64,000 nt of DNA from assembly GCA_905221605.1 (NCBI GenBank), contig CAJNDS010002779.1, positions 357,177-421,176 on the forward strand, in the 5' to 3' direction. Below the pieces are notes generated by a model, which saw nothing but the letters and a program-made list of their open reading frames with translations, was not told the origin of the DNA and searched no databases. The DNA is from Symbiodinium natans (Eukaryota; Sar; Dinophyceae; Suessiales; Symbiodiniaceae). Shown piece by piece: positions 43,745 to 55,017 of the stretch. The first letter of the stretch is position 1, and every line of letters starts with the position of its first letter. The position numbers were made by a program, and so were the translations under genes.

Positions 43745-46700
43745 CTCCCCTAGTCATGTTAAAGATCCCTATATCACAGTTTGTGGTGCCTTTCTTGATC
43801 ACGGGGTGCACTGGGTCACGAACCGAGCGGCCGTCACGTTGGACCTTGCAAGAGTGGTTGAGCTCCTGCTTGAGAACGTACCTCCCAAGCCCCCGTTGCT
43901 CTCGGAGGTCACACTCTGCTGGGTCGTCACCTGCGCGTCTTCGAAGGACAGCTTCCTTAGCAAATCGTGGAAACTGCGCAGCAACAAAGCCTTGCAAGGC
44001 ACCGTGAGAAAAATTCGGGCCCTTATGCCCTGCTACACAAGTACAAGATTATGCAAGATGAGGCGCTCCGCTTCAAAGCGCAGCGACATGGCCAAGATGT
44101 GCCCTGCAATCACTAAGTCACCTTCTGTTTGTACCGTTGTAACGCGTGGCCCATTGCCAACAAGCAGTGCAGGCTCTGCACTGCGGCTCGGCCCCTCCAA
44201 ACGGCAAGCGTGCGCAGGTTGCGGCCTCAGCCGTGCCACGGAGGTTGCACCAGAAAACAAGTTGTATCATCAGATGCTTCAAGTGATGTAGTGCGATCAC
44301 ATCAATCTACTTGCTAAAGTACTTTGTTGCGACAAGCGCCGAAAGTTCGGTTTCAGGCCTTCTGCCTTGACTCGCATTGCTACATCGCATGACAGACACA
44401 ACCCGCCCTGTCGTCCTTGCATGCACAAATCGCCCCATGCCCTCCAACCATGATCTGAGCCAACTTTCTATGAATCCATCATCCCAAAACACAATTCGCC
44501 ACATCCGAAGTCCTGAGCTGCATGAGAGCTGAGGCACTGGACGAGGAAACACTCCCCGGCTCTCAGCTGTCGGCTGCACAAGTCGTGCCACTCAGCTGCC
44601 ACACAATCCTCTCCAGGCACGGTTTAGGGTTTAAGGTTTAGGGTTTAGGGTTCAGGGTTTAGGGTTTAGGGTTAAGGGTTCAGGGTTTAGGGTTGAGGGT
44701 TTAGGGCGTGCCAAACGGAAGCGCGCTTTGGGAGCGCGCGGTAGTCTGCAAACCTGCCCACCCCAAGACCGCCCACTTACAACTCTCAAGGAGTTAAGAC
44801 CTTTTATTGTTTAGGGGACCTCCACAAGGTGCGTGGACCAGGCACAAAGCTGCAGCAGACGGAAAGGCGAGGCAGGGTCAGCGAAAACAGCTTGGGTTGG
44901 CGCGAAGGGGCTATGGCCAGGGATGGGCCAGGAACAGACAAAGGCAGGGCTAAAGCCAGGGAGGCAAGGCCAGGGAACACAGGCAGTGAACAGCTTGGCT
45001 TGGCGCGAGTGGACAGCTTGCGCCACGGAAACAGGGCAGGCCTGGACCAGGCACAAAACTGGTGTGCGGACAGCTTGGCTTGGCGCGAAGGGGGTAAGGT
45101 GACAGGGTGCCAGGCCAGGGCCAGGACCAGATGCAGGGCAAGCCAGGCCAGGGCCAGGGCCACGGGCCAGGGCCAGGGCCAGGGCCAGGATCAGGTCAGG
45201 GCCAGGGCCAGGGCAGGGCCACACAGGCGGGCCAAAGCCTTGCCTGCCCCAACAAAACGGCGCCTGGTCCCTGCAGGTAATATAATATAATACAGTGACA
45301 ACTGCTGACTCGGCCAGGTCGGTCGCCCGCCTGGGTTTCTCTTGCAGGGTCTCACTGAGCGCTCGACCAGCGCCCGCCTACCCCAAAAGACAAGAGAGTG
45401 GGGTGGCGGGCGGGTTTAGGGTTTAGGGTTTAGGGTTTCCGTGGTTCGGGGTCTGGGGCCAACTTCCGGCGCTCGGGGCATCTAGGGTTTCAAACTCAGG
45501 GCAGGGGCAACACACCTCGACCGCAACACCTCAACATAAGCCCCAGAACATTGTCCTTTGATTGCGATTCAAAATGCACGCATGCGGGGTAGCTCTTCAA
45601 CTTTGCATTCCCTTCCTGGGGGTCCTTTTTGTCAAGAATGCACACTACATGGAGACCCTTTTCTTAGACAACCACCCACATGCATGTGTGCTCGAATGCT
45701 GGTAGAATGGAAGAGCCATACCCGCTCTGCAACGTCCGGGGTGCCTCCTGGGGTCTCAGGTTCTTCCTCCATGGGAACTTTCATAACAAACTCCTCTTCC
45801 TACGATAAACAGGAACCCTAAACCCTAAACCCCTGAATCCCCTAAAGCCCCAAGCTCAAACTCTAAGCTCCTGAACTAAACGATCCGAAAACTTAAACCC
45901 AAGCCCTATAGACCCTTAAACCTTTTTTTTGCCGTAAACCGCTGTAATCTCGCATGCGAATCGAGCATGTAAACCCCTAAGCCCTAAACCTCAACCTTCA
46001 GCCCGAAACCCTTGAAACCCTAGCCTGAACCCTGAAAGCCAAAAGGGCCCAACCCGAAACCCCGCAAAACTGTGGCCTGTAGACGTCTTGACCAATGCAG
46101 CGCAGGCACACGCGCCTTCGCAAGGCCTCGCAGCTCAGGGCTTAAGGTGCAGGGTTTGAGGAGGGAAGGAGGGGGTCAAAACCTCTCAAGGACGGCTCTA
46201 CGCAGGGCGACAAATGCCCGCTGTACTTACTTACGGCTGTCATTTAGGGGAGATCGGTCCAAAGCATGCGAATATCCCATCAACAAGGGATCCTTTCTAC
46301 GTGTTTTTGTTGGGACACTCTTCTGAACAGAACACAAGAAAATAGAATAGAATACGATATAATGAAGATATGAAAGCGGCCCAGTCACGTGATGTGTCCA
46401 AAGAAAGATTCCCGGCAGACGTGCAAAGTAATGCCACCACAACCAAGGCCCCAAGCAACTTCAAGCTCCGCGGCTGGGGATGGCCCGGCTTCCTCCCCAT
46501 CCCCTCGGAAAATCGGGGGTGCTGCCGCAGGCTGCCGCAGTATGGGCCTCTTGTGGGCGAAGATCCTAACTACAAACCTCCAGAGAGAATAGGGCGTAGC
46601 TCGTGGCCACCATGTGTGTGCATTGCGGAATGAGAGCAACCACCGGCTTTGTGGGCACAGCGCCTAGAGCCTAAAGGCCTGCGCGCATCTTTTGACTGTC

Positions 46701-48030
46701 CTGTAAATGGCACGGAAAGTGCACTGTACTGAAAAAAATGCTCATGACAGTCGATTATGTTGTTTTGCAGCAAAAATTTTTTAATGTAATCTATTTTCGA
46801 TTAGGGCACAAGGGTGCGCACGCCCATGTTTCTTTTTCGATAACTTCAGGGTTTAGGGTTAGGGTTTAGGGTTTAGGGTCTAGGATTTGGGATTTAGGAT
46901 GTAGGGTTTAGGGTTTAGGGTGTAGGGTTTAGGGTTCAGAGTTTAGGGTTCATGGTTCAGGGTTTAAGTTCAGGTTGTTGTGTGTTCGGGCATCGGGCTT
47001 CAAGGTTTAGGGTACACATCCTTCGGGGGTCATGGGGTTTGCTCATGTCTCCGACTTATTTTAACTGACTGTCAAACAAAAAGCACACAGCTGTTTGCCT
47101 TTACACGGCCCACTGCATGCCCTTCTTCGGACTGAATGCCCTCAACCCCAACACAACGTTTAGGGTTTAGGGTTTAGGGTTTAGGGTTTAGGGTTTAGGG
47201 TTTAGGGTTTAGGGTTTAGGGTTTAGGGTTTAGGGTTTAGGGTTTAGGGTTTAGGGTTTAGGGTTTAGGGTTTAGGGAGCCCTTTTGCCTTATATAAGCC
47301 CTGAAGTAAACCGTAAACTGGGGCTCGGCTGGAACTGCTGGAAGGCTCTGGGCGAAAAGTCGGGTCCAGCAAGACATGGGAGAAAAAAACGGGGGGTTTA
47401 GGGTGTATGGCTCAGCTAGCAAGGGTCATTTTTCAGTTCAGCCTAAACTCAACCTACAGACCCCCCCCCCCGACCCCGCGCACATGCACGCGGTTTTACA
47501 CTCTTTCTCAAACAGCCCATCTCAGAAGCTCACTAAATCTGTTCCGCACAATCTCTTACCAAACCACAGCCACACCATTGCAGCAGTCAACAAAACCCCG
47601 ACACGCATCCGAGATGCAACCCTCAGCTAAAGCCAGCTCGAAAATCGTTACCCTAAGCCCTAAACCCTAAACCCTAAACCCTAAACCTATAGGGTTCTAC
47701 AACTCCCGAGTAGCCTCAACTCGGACATGATGCGAGGCTGCCAACGTGTAAGCCCCCAACCTTCGAAACCTGGCACCGACTTTACAACCCTAAACCCTAA
47801 ACCCTAAACCCTAAACCCTAAACCCTAAACCCTAAACTACGCCTGGCATGAATCGGCGATGAAATGCTTTCACGGCCAAGTGCGCAAAAACTCACCGGCG
47901 CATCTATTCTACCATTTCATTCGCAGACTTGAAGCCAGATTCAATGCTCATGTACCTTCAATCTGCCTGCGTTCATGCTGCTATCTAACTTCTTCAGCCA
48001 TTGGAACACGCTCCTCGTGTTCGACCGCAT
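43745..48030 (-). CDS. Exon series of unknown function (second gene, or 5' part of the receptor-like gene)
   Basis: I read these coding segments by composition and splice signals: 48030-47956 (MRSNTRSVFQWLKKLDSS, GTACAT donor), about 47630-47560 (EGCISDACRGFVDCCNGVA, GTAAGA donor), 46322-46235 (DPLLMGYSHALDRSPLNDS, GTAAGT donor), 46140-46085 (LSCEALRRRVCLRCIGQD), 45799-45722 (EEEFVMKVPMEEEPETPGG), 45377-45300 (RALSETLQEKPRRATDLAES), 44608-about 44470 (DCVAAEWHDLCSRQLRAGE), about 44195-44040 (TEGDLVIAGHILAMSLRFEA), about 43985-43880 (LLLRSFHDLLRKLSFEDAQ). The four exons from 46322 to 45300 and the start of the next are phase-consistent. No family is recognised and no membrane helix is seen. 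The last segment ends TSESNGGLGG, which resembles the beta-helix repeat, so the series may run into the receptor-like gene. Confidence 0.45.
44621..44706 (+). repeat. Interstitial telomeric tract
   Basis: About 12 units with TTCAGGG, TTAAGGG and TTGAGGG variants. It is followed by the hairpin word GCGCGCTTTGGGAGCGCGC and then CCCACCCCAAGACC. Confidence 0.92.
44885..45220 (+). repeat. Nested tandem repeats: GGGCCA hexamer and a larger unit
   Basis: CAGCTTGGCTTGGCGCGA (one copy with GGGT) occurs at about 44889, 44990 and 45072, marking a unit of 80-100 bases. From 45112 to 45215 the hexamer GGGCCA (or CAGGGC) is repeated about 15 times with gaps. Open frames in it are artefacts. Confidence 0.88.
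46850..46972 (+). repeat. Degenerate interstitial telomeric tract
   Basis: About 15 TTTAGGG-type units with many variants (TGTAGGG, TCTAGGA, TTCATGG). Confidence 0.85.
47158..47278 (+). repeat. Interstitial telomeric array, perfect
   Basis: About 17 uninterrupted TTTAGGG units; the most homogeneous array outside the 27.5-kb block. Confidence 0.97.
47651..47837 (-). repeat. Two CCCTAAA tracts facing the array at 47.2 kb
   Basis: 47655-47690 (about five units) and 47787-47837 (about seven units) are CCCTAAA on the plus strand. With the TTTAGGG array at 47158-47278 they make an inverted pair about 400 bases apart. Confidence 0.93.
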
Positions 48031-48179
48031 ATTCGTGTGTCCTTTGACTTGTGCCGCGGATTTTCCGACGAGAGATCACCTCCCTCGACCGATGATGTCG
48101 ACAGGTTCGGTTGAAAGTTGCTTGAATTGTAGGAGCTTGTGCTCGCCGAGTCCAAATACGGAGGCTTCAGCTAAGTACT

Positions 48180-49424
48180 CTACTCAGAGAACGCCTGCTC
48201 ATACAATCCACGCAAACGATCCATCGCTTCACATCTTCCAGTGAAGAACGCCTCGTTGTCAAGAAGATCTAGGTCGTCCTCGTACTGCTGTAGGATTATG
48301 TGGCAAAAGGTAGTGGTCAGTATCTCGTACAAGAAGACGTCTAGTTCGACGGTGTACATGTTTGTCAATCCCGGCATGTATTTTTGCCTCTCCCGCTCGG
48401 ACATCAGCGACAGATCATGCATCAAGTCACTTCCAAAGCATGAATTTTCCCAATCAACCAGCTCCTGCATTACCGTCAGGAACAAATTGATTGCTCCATG
48501 CCTCATAGGTGTCCCTCCCTGCGCCAGCCGAAAGCGCCCATTGCTTGCCACTCTCCAGGTGATTGCATCAAGCAGTATTCCTTTTGGTCGGTATCTCTTC
48601 GGCAGAAAATGCCTCAACCCTCGGGCAGCAGCCTTTGCTGCTCGCACGTCATCAAAGAAGGCGTTGATCCCAGCAGAATTTCGATAGAAATCGCGCCCTC
48701 CACGAAGTGCAGGGAACATTTCAGGCCTATCCCTCCACAGCACAAGATCGAAGTCCATTGTCCAAATTCGGAACTTGATTGCCACGTTGCCAATTGTGAT
48801 GTTTGAGACAAGCTCCAACTTTTTCAGCTCATGCGCTACCTTTTTTTTGTCGGAGTCCGTAAATGGTACATTGGCACGACTACTCTTGGCATCTCTCGAA
48901 ACTTGAATGTCGACGTCGAGGTCGATGTTTGACCAGCCGCATGTCGCTCGAGCTCGAGACCCTACAGTTTCAAGAACGACATCGTTACCAAGGGCATTCC
49001 GGCATGCTTGCTGCAGGTCGGAGTAGATTGCGTCGTCTAGCTGGTAGTTACCTGAAGTATCCTCGCAGATCTCTGTCAAAATGTTAAAGCAATCTACCAT
49101 CATATCCACATGCGAGTCCACTATGCGCTTCTTGTGTTCTGGCGAGCATTCGATCCACTTCTTTCGGTGTTTTTCAACCACTGGGGCTGCACGAGAAGCA
49201 ATCCAGCATTCTTTGGAAGCCCTGTTGAGAATGAGCCCATACCGCGGTAGCAGCCTTGAGTACTCCGCCCATTCTTCGATCGCCTCGCCGAGAACACGCA
49301 TGTAGCGTGGGACTACCTTTCTTTGCGGTAACAGCACACTTCGCACATCCACAAGCTGCCGAACTACAAGCAGCGACCAGCACAGGACAATGCTGCAACC
49401 ACGGGCAAAGCCGCGCTTGATCAT
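48180..49424 (-). CDS. Nucleotidyltransferase-fold protein (Pol beta/poly(A) polymerase superfamily)
   Basis: An uninterrupted frame of 414 codons from ATG at 49424 to TAG. The signature is GSRARATCGWSNIDLDVDIQ at about residues 153-172: a GS motif followed by D-x-D, the two metal-binding acids of the nucleotidyltransferase fold. The third acid is probably the second Asp of RIWTMDFDLVLW about 60 residues later. The rest is helical and could be the central substrate-binding domain of poly(A)/poly(U) polymerases or related enzymes. Substrate and product cannot be told from sequence. The frame stays open 30 bases upstream to a TTG, but the first ATG is the safer start. It has no introns, unlike its neighbours, which suggests a reinserted mRNA copy. 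No spliced-leader relic was seen upstream. Confidence 0.72.
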   Translation of the reverse strand: MIKRGFARGCSIVLCWSLLVVRQLVDVRSVLLPQRKVVPRYMRVLGEAIEEWAEYSRLLPRYGLILNRASKECWIASRAAPVVEKHRKKWIECSPEHKKRIVDSHVDMMVDCFNILTEICEDTSGNYQLDDAIYSDLQQACRNALGNDVVLETVGSRARATCGWSNIDLDVDIQVSRDAKSSRANVPFTDSDKKKVAHELKKLELVSNITIGNVAIKFRIWTMDFDLVLWRDRPEMFPALRGGRDFYRNSAGINAFFDDVRAAKAAARGLRHFLPKRYRPKGILLDAITWRVASNGRFRLAQGGTPMRHGAINLFLTVMQELVDWENSCFGSDLMHDLSLMSERERQKYMPGLTNMYTVELDVFLYEILTTTFCHIILQQYEDDLDLLDNEAFFTGRCEAMDRLRGLYEQAFSE

Positions 49425-50986
49425 CCCCACCGGTAGCGAAGTCCAATGCGTCAAAATTTTGAATACTGGGAGTTCATGTAAAGTTCTGTGTAACGGGAAG
49501 TCGTTTGGGATGCGGGTCTTGTGTCCGGGAACTTTCTTTGCACGCGGAAGCTGTCGTTAGTTGAACCATTGCTACGTGCATCTTCTCAAGACAAGGGTGC
49601 TCGAAGTAAGAGCAAAGAAACATTATTGCACATCCGGACATTGACAAACCTGCAACGCCTGTACAAGCTTGAGCTAAGCTTGAGCCGCTCCACGGAAGCG
49701 GAGTCGTTGCAAAGCTTATCATCGATCCGCGCAATTTTCAAGCGCAGCAGTCTTCGAAATCAACACCAGCATGCAACTTTTTCCCGCGCATACAACAAGA
49801 ACATGCAAGCTTGCACTCGCGCAGGTGACAAACTCATGGCTGAAAGGCTCCCAAACAAAGTGCTGTGGATTCTGGCAAGGCCATTGTCGTCACAGGCTTG
49901 TCTTCAACACACCCTTATAATCTTGTGGCGAATGAACCCCCAAACTACCCAAACTTCCTAGAGATCTTGGTCTGTACTCACTCTACTCTTTACATAGGTC
50001 TAGAACCAAAGACCCTGAGAGTGCAACAGGTAAACTACCCGGTCCGTCTCATTAAGGCCCTCCTCGGGAGAAAGTTTTGAGTGTCGAAAGTGTCCAGTTT
50101 TCGGGGTTGAAGATTTGATGTTGCTTAGATAAACATTCGGGGACATTGGATTTACTCCAGAAAGACTTCTGCATGGAAGCGATCAGAACTCACAGAAACT
50201 CAAAGCAAAACAGGTCAAAACCCTAAACCTGAAGCCTCGAAACCTTGTACGTCGCGAGTATCAAACCCGAAGCGTGTAAAATCTTGGCCTGAAGATCGCC
50301 ACAAGGCGCCCAACCAAGGGGGGTCCTTCTACCATCGCCTAAATCCTAAACTCCAAACCTCTAAAACTTAAATAGACTCTGTAAGGTCACAACATCGGTC
50401 TGGAACAGCACCTCGTCTATCGGGTTTAGCCAGGCAACCTTGGATCATCAGCCAAGAAGCCCTACAACCTTCAAACCCAACACCCTAAAGCTCGAAGACC
50501 TTTTTGACGGACTTCGAGAGTTCTGAAATCACTTCAGGCCCTTGGCTGTGAATGTGTTTAGAGTTAGCGTTCTGGGGGATCTAGGGCTCTGTACATGCTT
50601 ACTTGAAAAGGCTTCATTTCGTCAAACGTTTATCACCAGAAAGATCTCTGGAGCGGAGCGTGGAGTGTGCAGGCGTGGAGGCGTGGAGGTGTGTGGAGGT
50701 GTGTGGAGGTGTGTGGAGGTGTGTGGAGTCGGCATCATAACATGCCTCACTTCAGCCTGACTCTGGGCATTGGAGTGAGTTCCTGGCTTGTCTATCGAGT
50801 GTAGGGTGTGAATGGAGGATGCGTGGACTTACTAGGCCTTGGAACCTTTGCTGGAGGGCTGCCGATAACGCTTGCGGAGGCTCCCTGATACCCGTGCCAT
50901 CCATCCACTCACTTTGTCTCACCCTTGACAGGCGACCATGATGCCATTGTGCTTGACAACATCCGCAACTTACAACTCTTGCTTAA
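49425..50986. other. Intergenic stretch between nucleotidyltransferase and retroelement
   Basis: A plus-strand frame of 146 codons (49521-49961) is Ser- and Leu-rich without motifs and is not called. Short CCCTAAA-like words occur at 50215-50230 and 50335-50365. The missing 3' half of the retroelement (reverse transcriptase, RNase H) is not found here. Confidence 0.5.
50673..50728 (+). repeat. 10-bp tandem repeat GTGTGGAGGT
   Basis: About five GTGTGGAGGT units preceded by degenerate GCGTGGAGGC units. Confidence 0.93.
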
Positions 50987-51480
50987 TCACCAGTAAAAAG
51001 TCCTTATACGACTGCTGGTCAAGTTTGGTTCAACCGCTGGAGGGACTTGCGCCTTCCTGTTGACCTTTTCGGGGTGCCTGTTGTGGCCACAACTGACCCA
51101 GAACCTAGCGTTCTTGACAACCATGACTGGTTGGCAAATCCTGGCCTGCGCAGAACAACCGAAGGGAAGCGTCCTAGTCCTTTGGACTATCTCCTCGTGC
51201 AACCTGTCTATTGCTGTGGTACTATTGTTGCTGTCAAAGTTCCACAAGTTGAAACTGCGTGCGGCGTACAGCAAACAAGTCTGCCACAACATTCCACCTA
51301 AAGGTAACTGCCAAGCAGCGCCACCTTCTTCAACAGGTCGTCGACGCTTTATCTCCGCCTCTAGGTCGAGCCATATCGACCAAAATCCCTGCTTCATCGC
51401 AGAGACCTGTCTTTCCACAGCACCTTTAGACTGCGGACGGTATCCTGGCACAACATCTACAATCGTAGGGTTCTCGCGCC
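50987..51480 (-). pseudogene. Integrase core, third acidic residue and C-terminal part
   Basis: Reading frame shifted by one base from the preceding segment near 51455. It gives VVPGYRPQSKGAVERQVSAM, where the Glu of GAVER completes the D-D-E triad begun in the other frame. About 140 residues follow before a stop. The normal continuation into reverse transcriptase is absent. Confidence 0.72.
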
Positions 51481-54400
51481 TGCCTCTGCGCCGCGACCCT
51501 CTCGCACATGGATATCAGACCCTGTTCGTTATCGCACCGAAACGTTAAAGTCTTTTGGCGCAATCCAATTTCGCGGATAAACCGATCGATATTGAATAAC
51601 AAATTCGGGTCGTGTAGTTCCATTGCGGGGATAGACATTGAGTACCGGGACGCAACATGGATGAGAAGAAGAACCCTCAGTTTCCCAAAATTATAGAAAT
51701 CGACCCCAATGGTTTGATTCTCCTTCTGTAGCTGCCTCTTCAGTCTCCTGGCCGGGACTTTTCCTTTACTGGAGCAGCAGCTTTCGCAGTTCACATCATA
51801 GGGAAAATGACCTCGGGATCTATGTACCTGAAGTGCATGGCTTCGCAAAGGAATCCTTTCTTCAACCTCCTCTCCTTGTGGAATTGGGGCTTCAAGAGGT
51901 TGTTCCGGGTTTTGTGGGGAACGATTCGGTTGCTTTGAGGAAGACGATGGTTCACCATCATCACGGTCCAAGATTAAGGGATCAGAGCCTGTGCCACTTC
52001 CTGGAAGGGGCAGCCCTCTGAGCATCCGCAGATGCCCAGTCACTGGCTGCTTTAAGCCTCCTTCCGGCACTCTCTCATCATTTCCCTTCAACACAAAGCA
52101 TGCCACATCAAGACACCATGCCAAAACATGCCACACATGCCGCAAACAAGCCAACAACTTTAAGGTTTTTGGCTTTCCTTTAGTTGGGGCTTTTGGGCTT
52201 TTCCTACCAACCAACAAGATTCGTTCTACGCAAACGCGCTTGAAGCATTTTCGGGTGCGAATACGAATCCAACAAACCCCGCGTCGGGGCTTTATTCTAC
52301 TCATCTCAGGGGTTCTCTTGGAGCCTCTCTGAAACATCCTTTTCAGCAATTTCCAAAGACCCGAAATAACGACCCCACCCAAGGCACTGAAGATCAGGAT
52401 GATGAACACCATCGCGAAGTCGATGAATACTCCTGGAAATTTAGCGGACCGCCTGGCGTGGATGCGGAACGGGGTTCTTTCTACTAGGGACTTTGGACCT
52501 CCAAGTTCTACTAGGGGTCCGACCACTAGATGCTCTTTACCTGCTGGGGCCTCAAGGCTAATGTTCCCAAGCCAAAATGTTTCCATGCCACAACAAGTCA
52601 GGCATGCCAAGCTCAAGTCACTCCATGCCAAGGTTCCATGCCACACAAAATCAAGAACATGCACAAACCCATGCGCTGCAAATTGTTTTCTCGGCTTCAG
52701 GCTTTCGGGCAAAATAACAGGTCGGCCCTTTGTCTTTGACAAATCGATCACAAGCCCGGAGGAGCCGGGGGAAACGAACTGCTCCAATCTCGGAGCTGGC
52801 TCTGCGAAACAGCTATCGTCTCTCTTACACTGGCAAAGATCGATGCAAGCTCTGGATTTGGTGGAATCCGCCGTGGGGACCTCGAGCGCCCTGGCGAAAC
52901 TGACACTCGGCTTTCCGGAGTCGGAGGCACAGACCGCGGAGTAGGCGGCATACCAGCCTCTGAAGGATCCAAAAGCCCCCAGGCTTCGAAGTTGCTTTCT
53001 CCAGAGACCGACGCCGGAGGTCGTGGAGGAAGTCGAAACGGAGGAATAGGTGGCGGTGTAGGGACCGCCAACGGTGGAACCAATGGAGGCGCCGGAGTTC
53101 CCACTGGCTCCCCAGGCACAAGGTGGAGGTTCCAATAATCGGCCCCCGTGACTTCTCGGGGCTCCGATGGCTTTCCCCGAAGCTCGTTGAGGATACTCCG
53201 CCCCATCCATCCAAGGTTCTCGTAAGAAGATCTCAGAACGGACAGCCCACCTGAGGAGGACGACTCCGAATCGCTTCCACCGTCTGGAGGTCGGGGCGCG
53301 GGCAGCTTTCGAGGACGCCCGATATTCCTCCAGGGAGTAATGCTCCTTGGCCTCGTCCTTTATCACATTCCCAATAATTTCCCAGATGCACTTTTGGATC
53401 CACATCGGAGTAGTTTCCGACGTCACCCTTTCCGCATGGCCAATGTCGTACTTCTCGTGGTTCTCCTGGTACAAATTCACCAATCCAAGGAGGTACAGGA
53501 CAAAGGTGTGGCCCTGCTGAGGGGGGTACGACATCGGGAGCAACTTGGGGTGCACGGACTTGTTGGAGGTCAAAGATTCCCCTAGCTGATCCACAACGAG
53601 GGTAATGACCTTCAAGTTGCATCCAAAATCCACGGTCGAAGCAGCCTGGGTAAGTTGGGAAAGGATCTGCGCGTGGTGGTCCTCCAATTCGGTGGTGAGC
53701 ACAGCCTGGTCCATACGACGGGAAGGCAAGTTCAAGTAGTCGTCGTGCTCCATAAACGGAGGATCGGCCAACTTTGGCTTCCCAAAATACAGCAGCCCGT
53801 GACTGTAACACGGTGACATACTGCTGTGGTATCCAGGAGGTACTCCAACCACCTCTTCCTCGCAATCCTTGGGATGAAGCGGGATCACATCGGTTCTCCC
53901 GGCAGCCATTCCAGCTAAATAGCCGGGCTCTCCCAAGCGACTCAGCTCGTTGAGAAAATCGACCGACCCGTAGATCCCGTGGGCCAATGGCGCAGGTTCG
54001 TTTCGCTCCATGTGGAGCTGATAAACGGACTCCTGGCCGTTCTCGCGGTAAATTTGCCGCTGGAGCCGACAAAACGCCTGGAATCCAATTGTCTTGGGAA
54101 CTTTCCAGCCTCCCCAATCCTCCTCGCCATCCGAAACAGAGGTTGGCACCAAAGCAATCTTTCGAGCACCCATGGCTCTCTCTGCTGCTTCTGCCAAAGC
54201 TTCTCTGGCTTCCCCATCCGACATTTCGAAGGACGAGGTCGACGAAGAGCTCTCTGAGGAGTCGGGCCTCGGGGCCAAAACTGGAGCCGATGCCATCTGT
54301 TGGCGTTGCTGGAATTCCGCCAAAGACATACGCTCCAATTCCTCCGCCTCGCGGATCTCCGGGTAAAACTGCGGCGTATCGCTTCTCGCCGGGGAAGGCG

Positions 54401-55017
54401 TTTGACCGCTCCTCCGGGGAGCGTCGTCTGTTGTGGCCGCCCTGGCGCCCATGGTTACGCAAACGATCTTTACCAAAGGAAAACTCGCTACACCGCTTGG
54501 GCAAAGCTTGCTTGGAAACACAAACTTCGTTAAGGCTTTCGGGGCAATCACACCTCTGGAGTGCGATCTCCGCACTTTCCCAAGTTCGTACAAAACCAAC
54601 TTGCGCCGCATCGGCGCCGTACTCCAAAATAAAGCCCTCATGCCAAAATGCAAAACACCATGCCGCAAAACATGCCACAAAACATGCCAAAACATGCCAA
54701 GGGTGCCTTTCAACAGGCTTCCTAATGAGTTGAGGGGCTCGTTTGGGCTGTTCTTTGGGCACTTCTTTGGGCATTTCTTTGGGCATTTCTTTGGGCATTT
54801 CGGGCACTTTCAAGGTGTTTTCGGGGCATTCTTGAGGCAATTCAGGGACCACTTTCGGGGATACTTCGGCTCTAAGCCCTCGCAACAAGAAAGCAAACGG
54901 CGTCTCAAGCAAAGCATGCCGGCAATCACCGCTCTCTCTTCCTTGTGGCTTCTCGACTTCCGCCTTCTTTCCTCCTGTCGTCGCTTTCTTGAGGATGCCC
55001 TGGCTGTGGCTTAACAA
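51426..55017 (-). pseudogene. Pol linker region, membrane-type helix, integrase N-terminal zinc motif and core
   Basis: From 55017 the frame gives a (MPKE)n-type repeat near 54790. From about 54450 to 53250 a second frame gives a helical region of unknown function. A Pro-rich segment (PPLAVPTPPPIPPF) at 53206-52748 is in a third frame. A hydrophobic helix FIDFAMVFIILIFSALGGVV lies at about 52340-52432. At about 51830-51750 the zinc motif HRSRGHFPYDVNCESC matches GAG-pre-integrase. The integrase core has the Asp in IGVDFYNF and the Asp in FRCDNEQG. The frame then ends out of register. Confidence 0.7.
52050..54725 (-). repeat. CATGCCA-rich islands inside the retroelement (three) and one upstream
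   Basis: 52090-52150, 52565-52680 and 54640-54705 each carry four to seven CATGCCA words in about 100 bases; 57960-58025 has a weaker fourth. Each of the first three coincides with a break in protein-like reading. In transcript sense they read TTGGCATGTTTTGGCATG. They could be introns, insertions or remnants of one repeat family. Confidence 0.7.

Noticed and set aside
44829-45290. 153-codon frame (and opposing frames) at 44.8-45.3 kb
   Set aside because: Made of GGGCCA hexamer and larger tandem repeats; open on both strands because of the repeat period.
49521-49961. 146-codon plus-strand frame next to the nucleotidyltransferase
   Set aside because: No motif, Ser/Leu-rich, opposite strand to all other genes; not distinguishable from chance.
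54433-55014. Plus-strand frame with GHFFGHFFGHFFGHF repeat
   Set aside because: Antisense of the (MPKE)n stretch in the retroelement; the coding sense is the minus strand.
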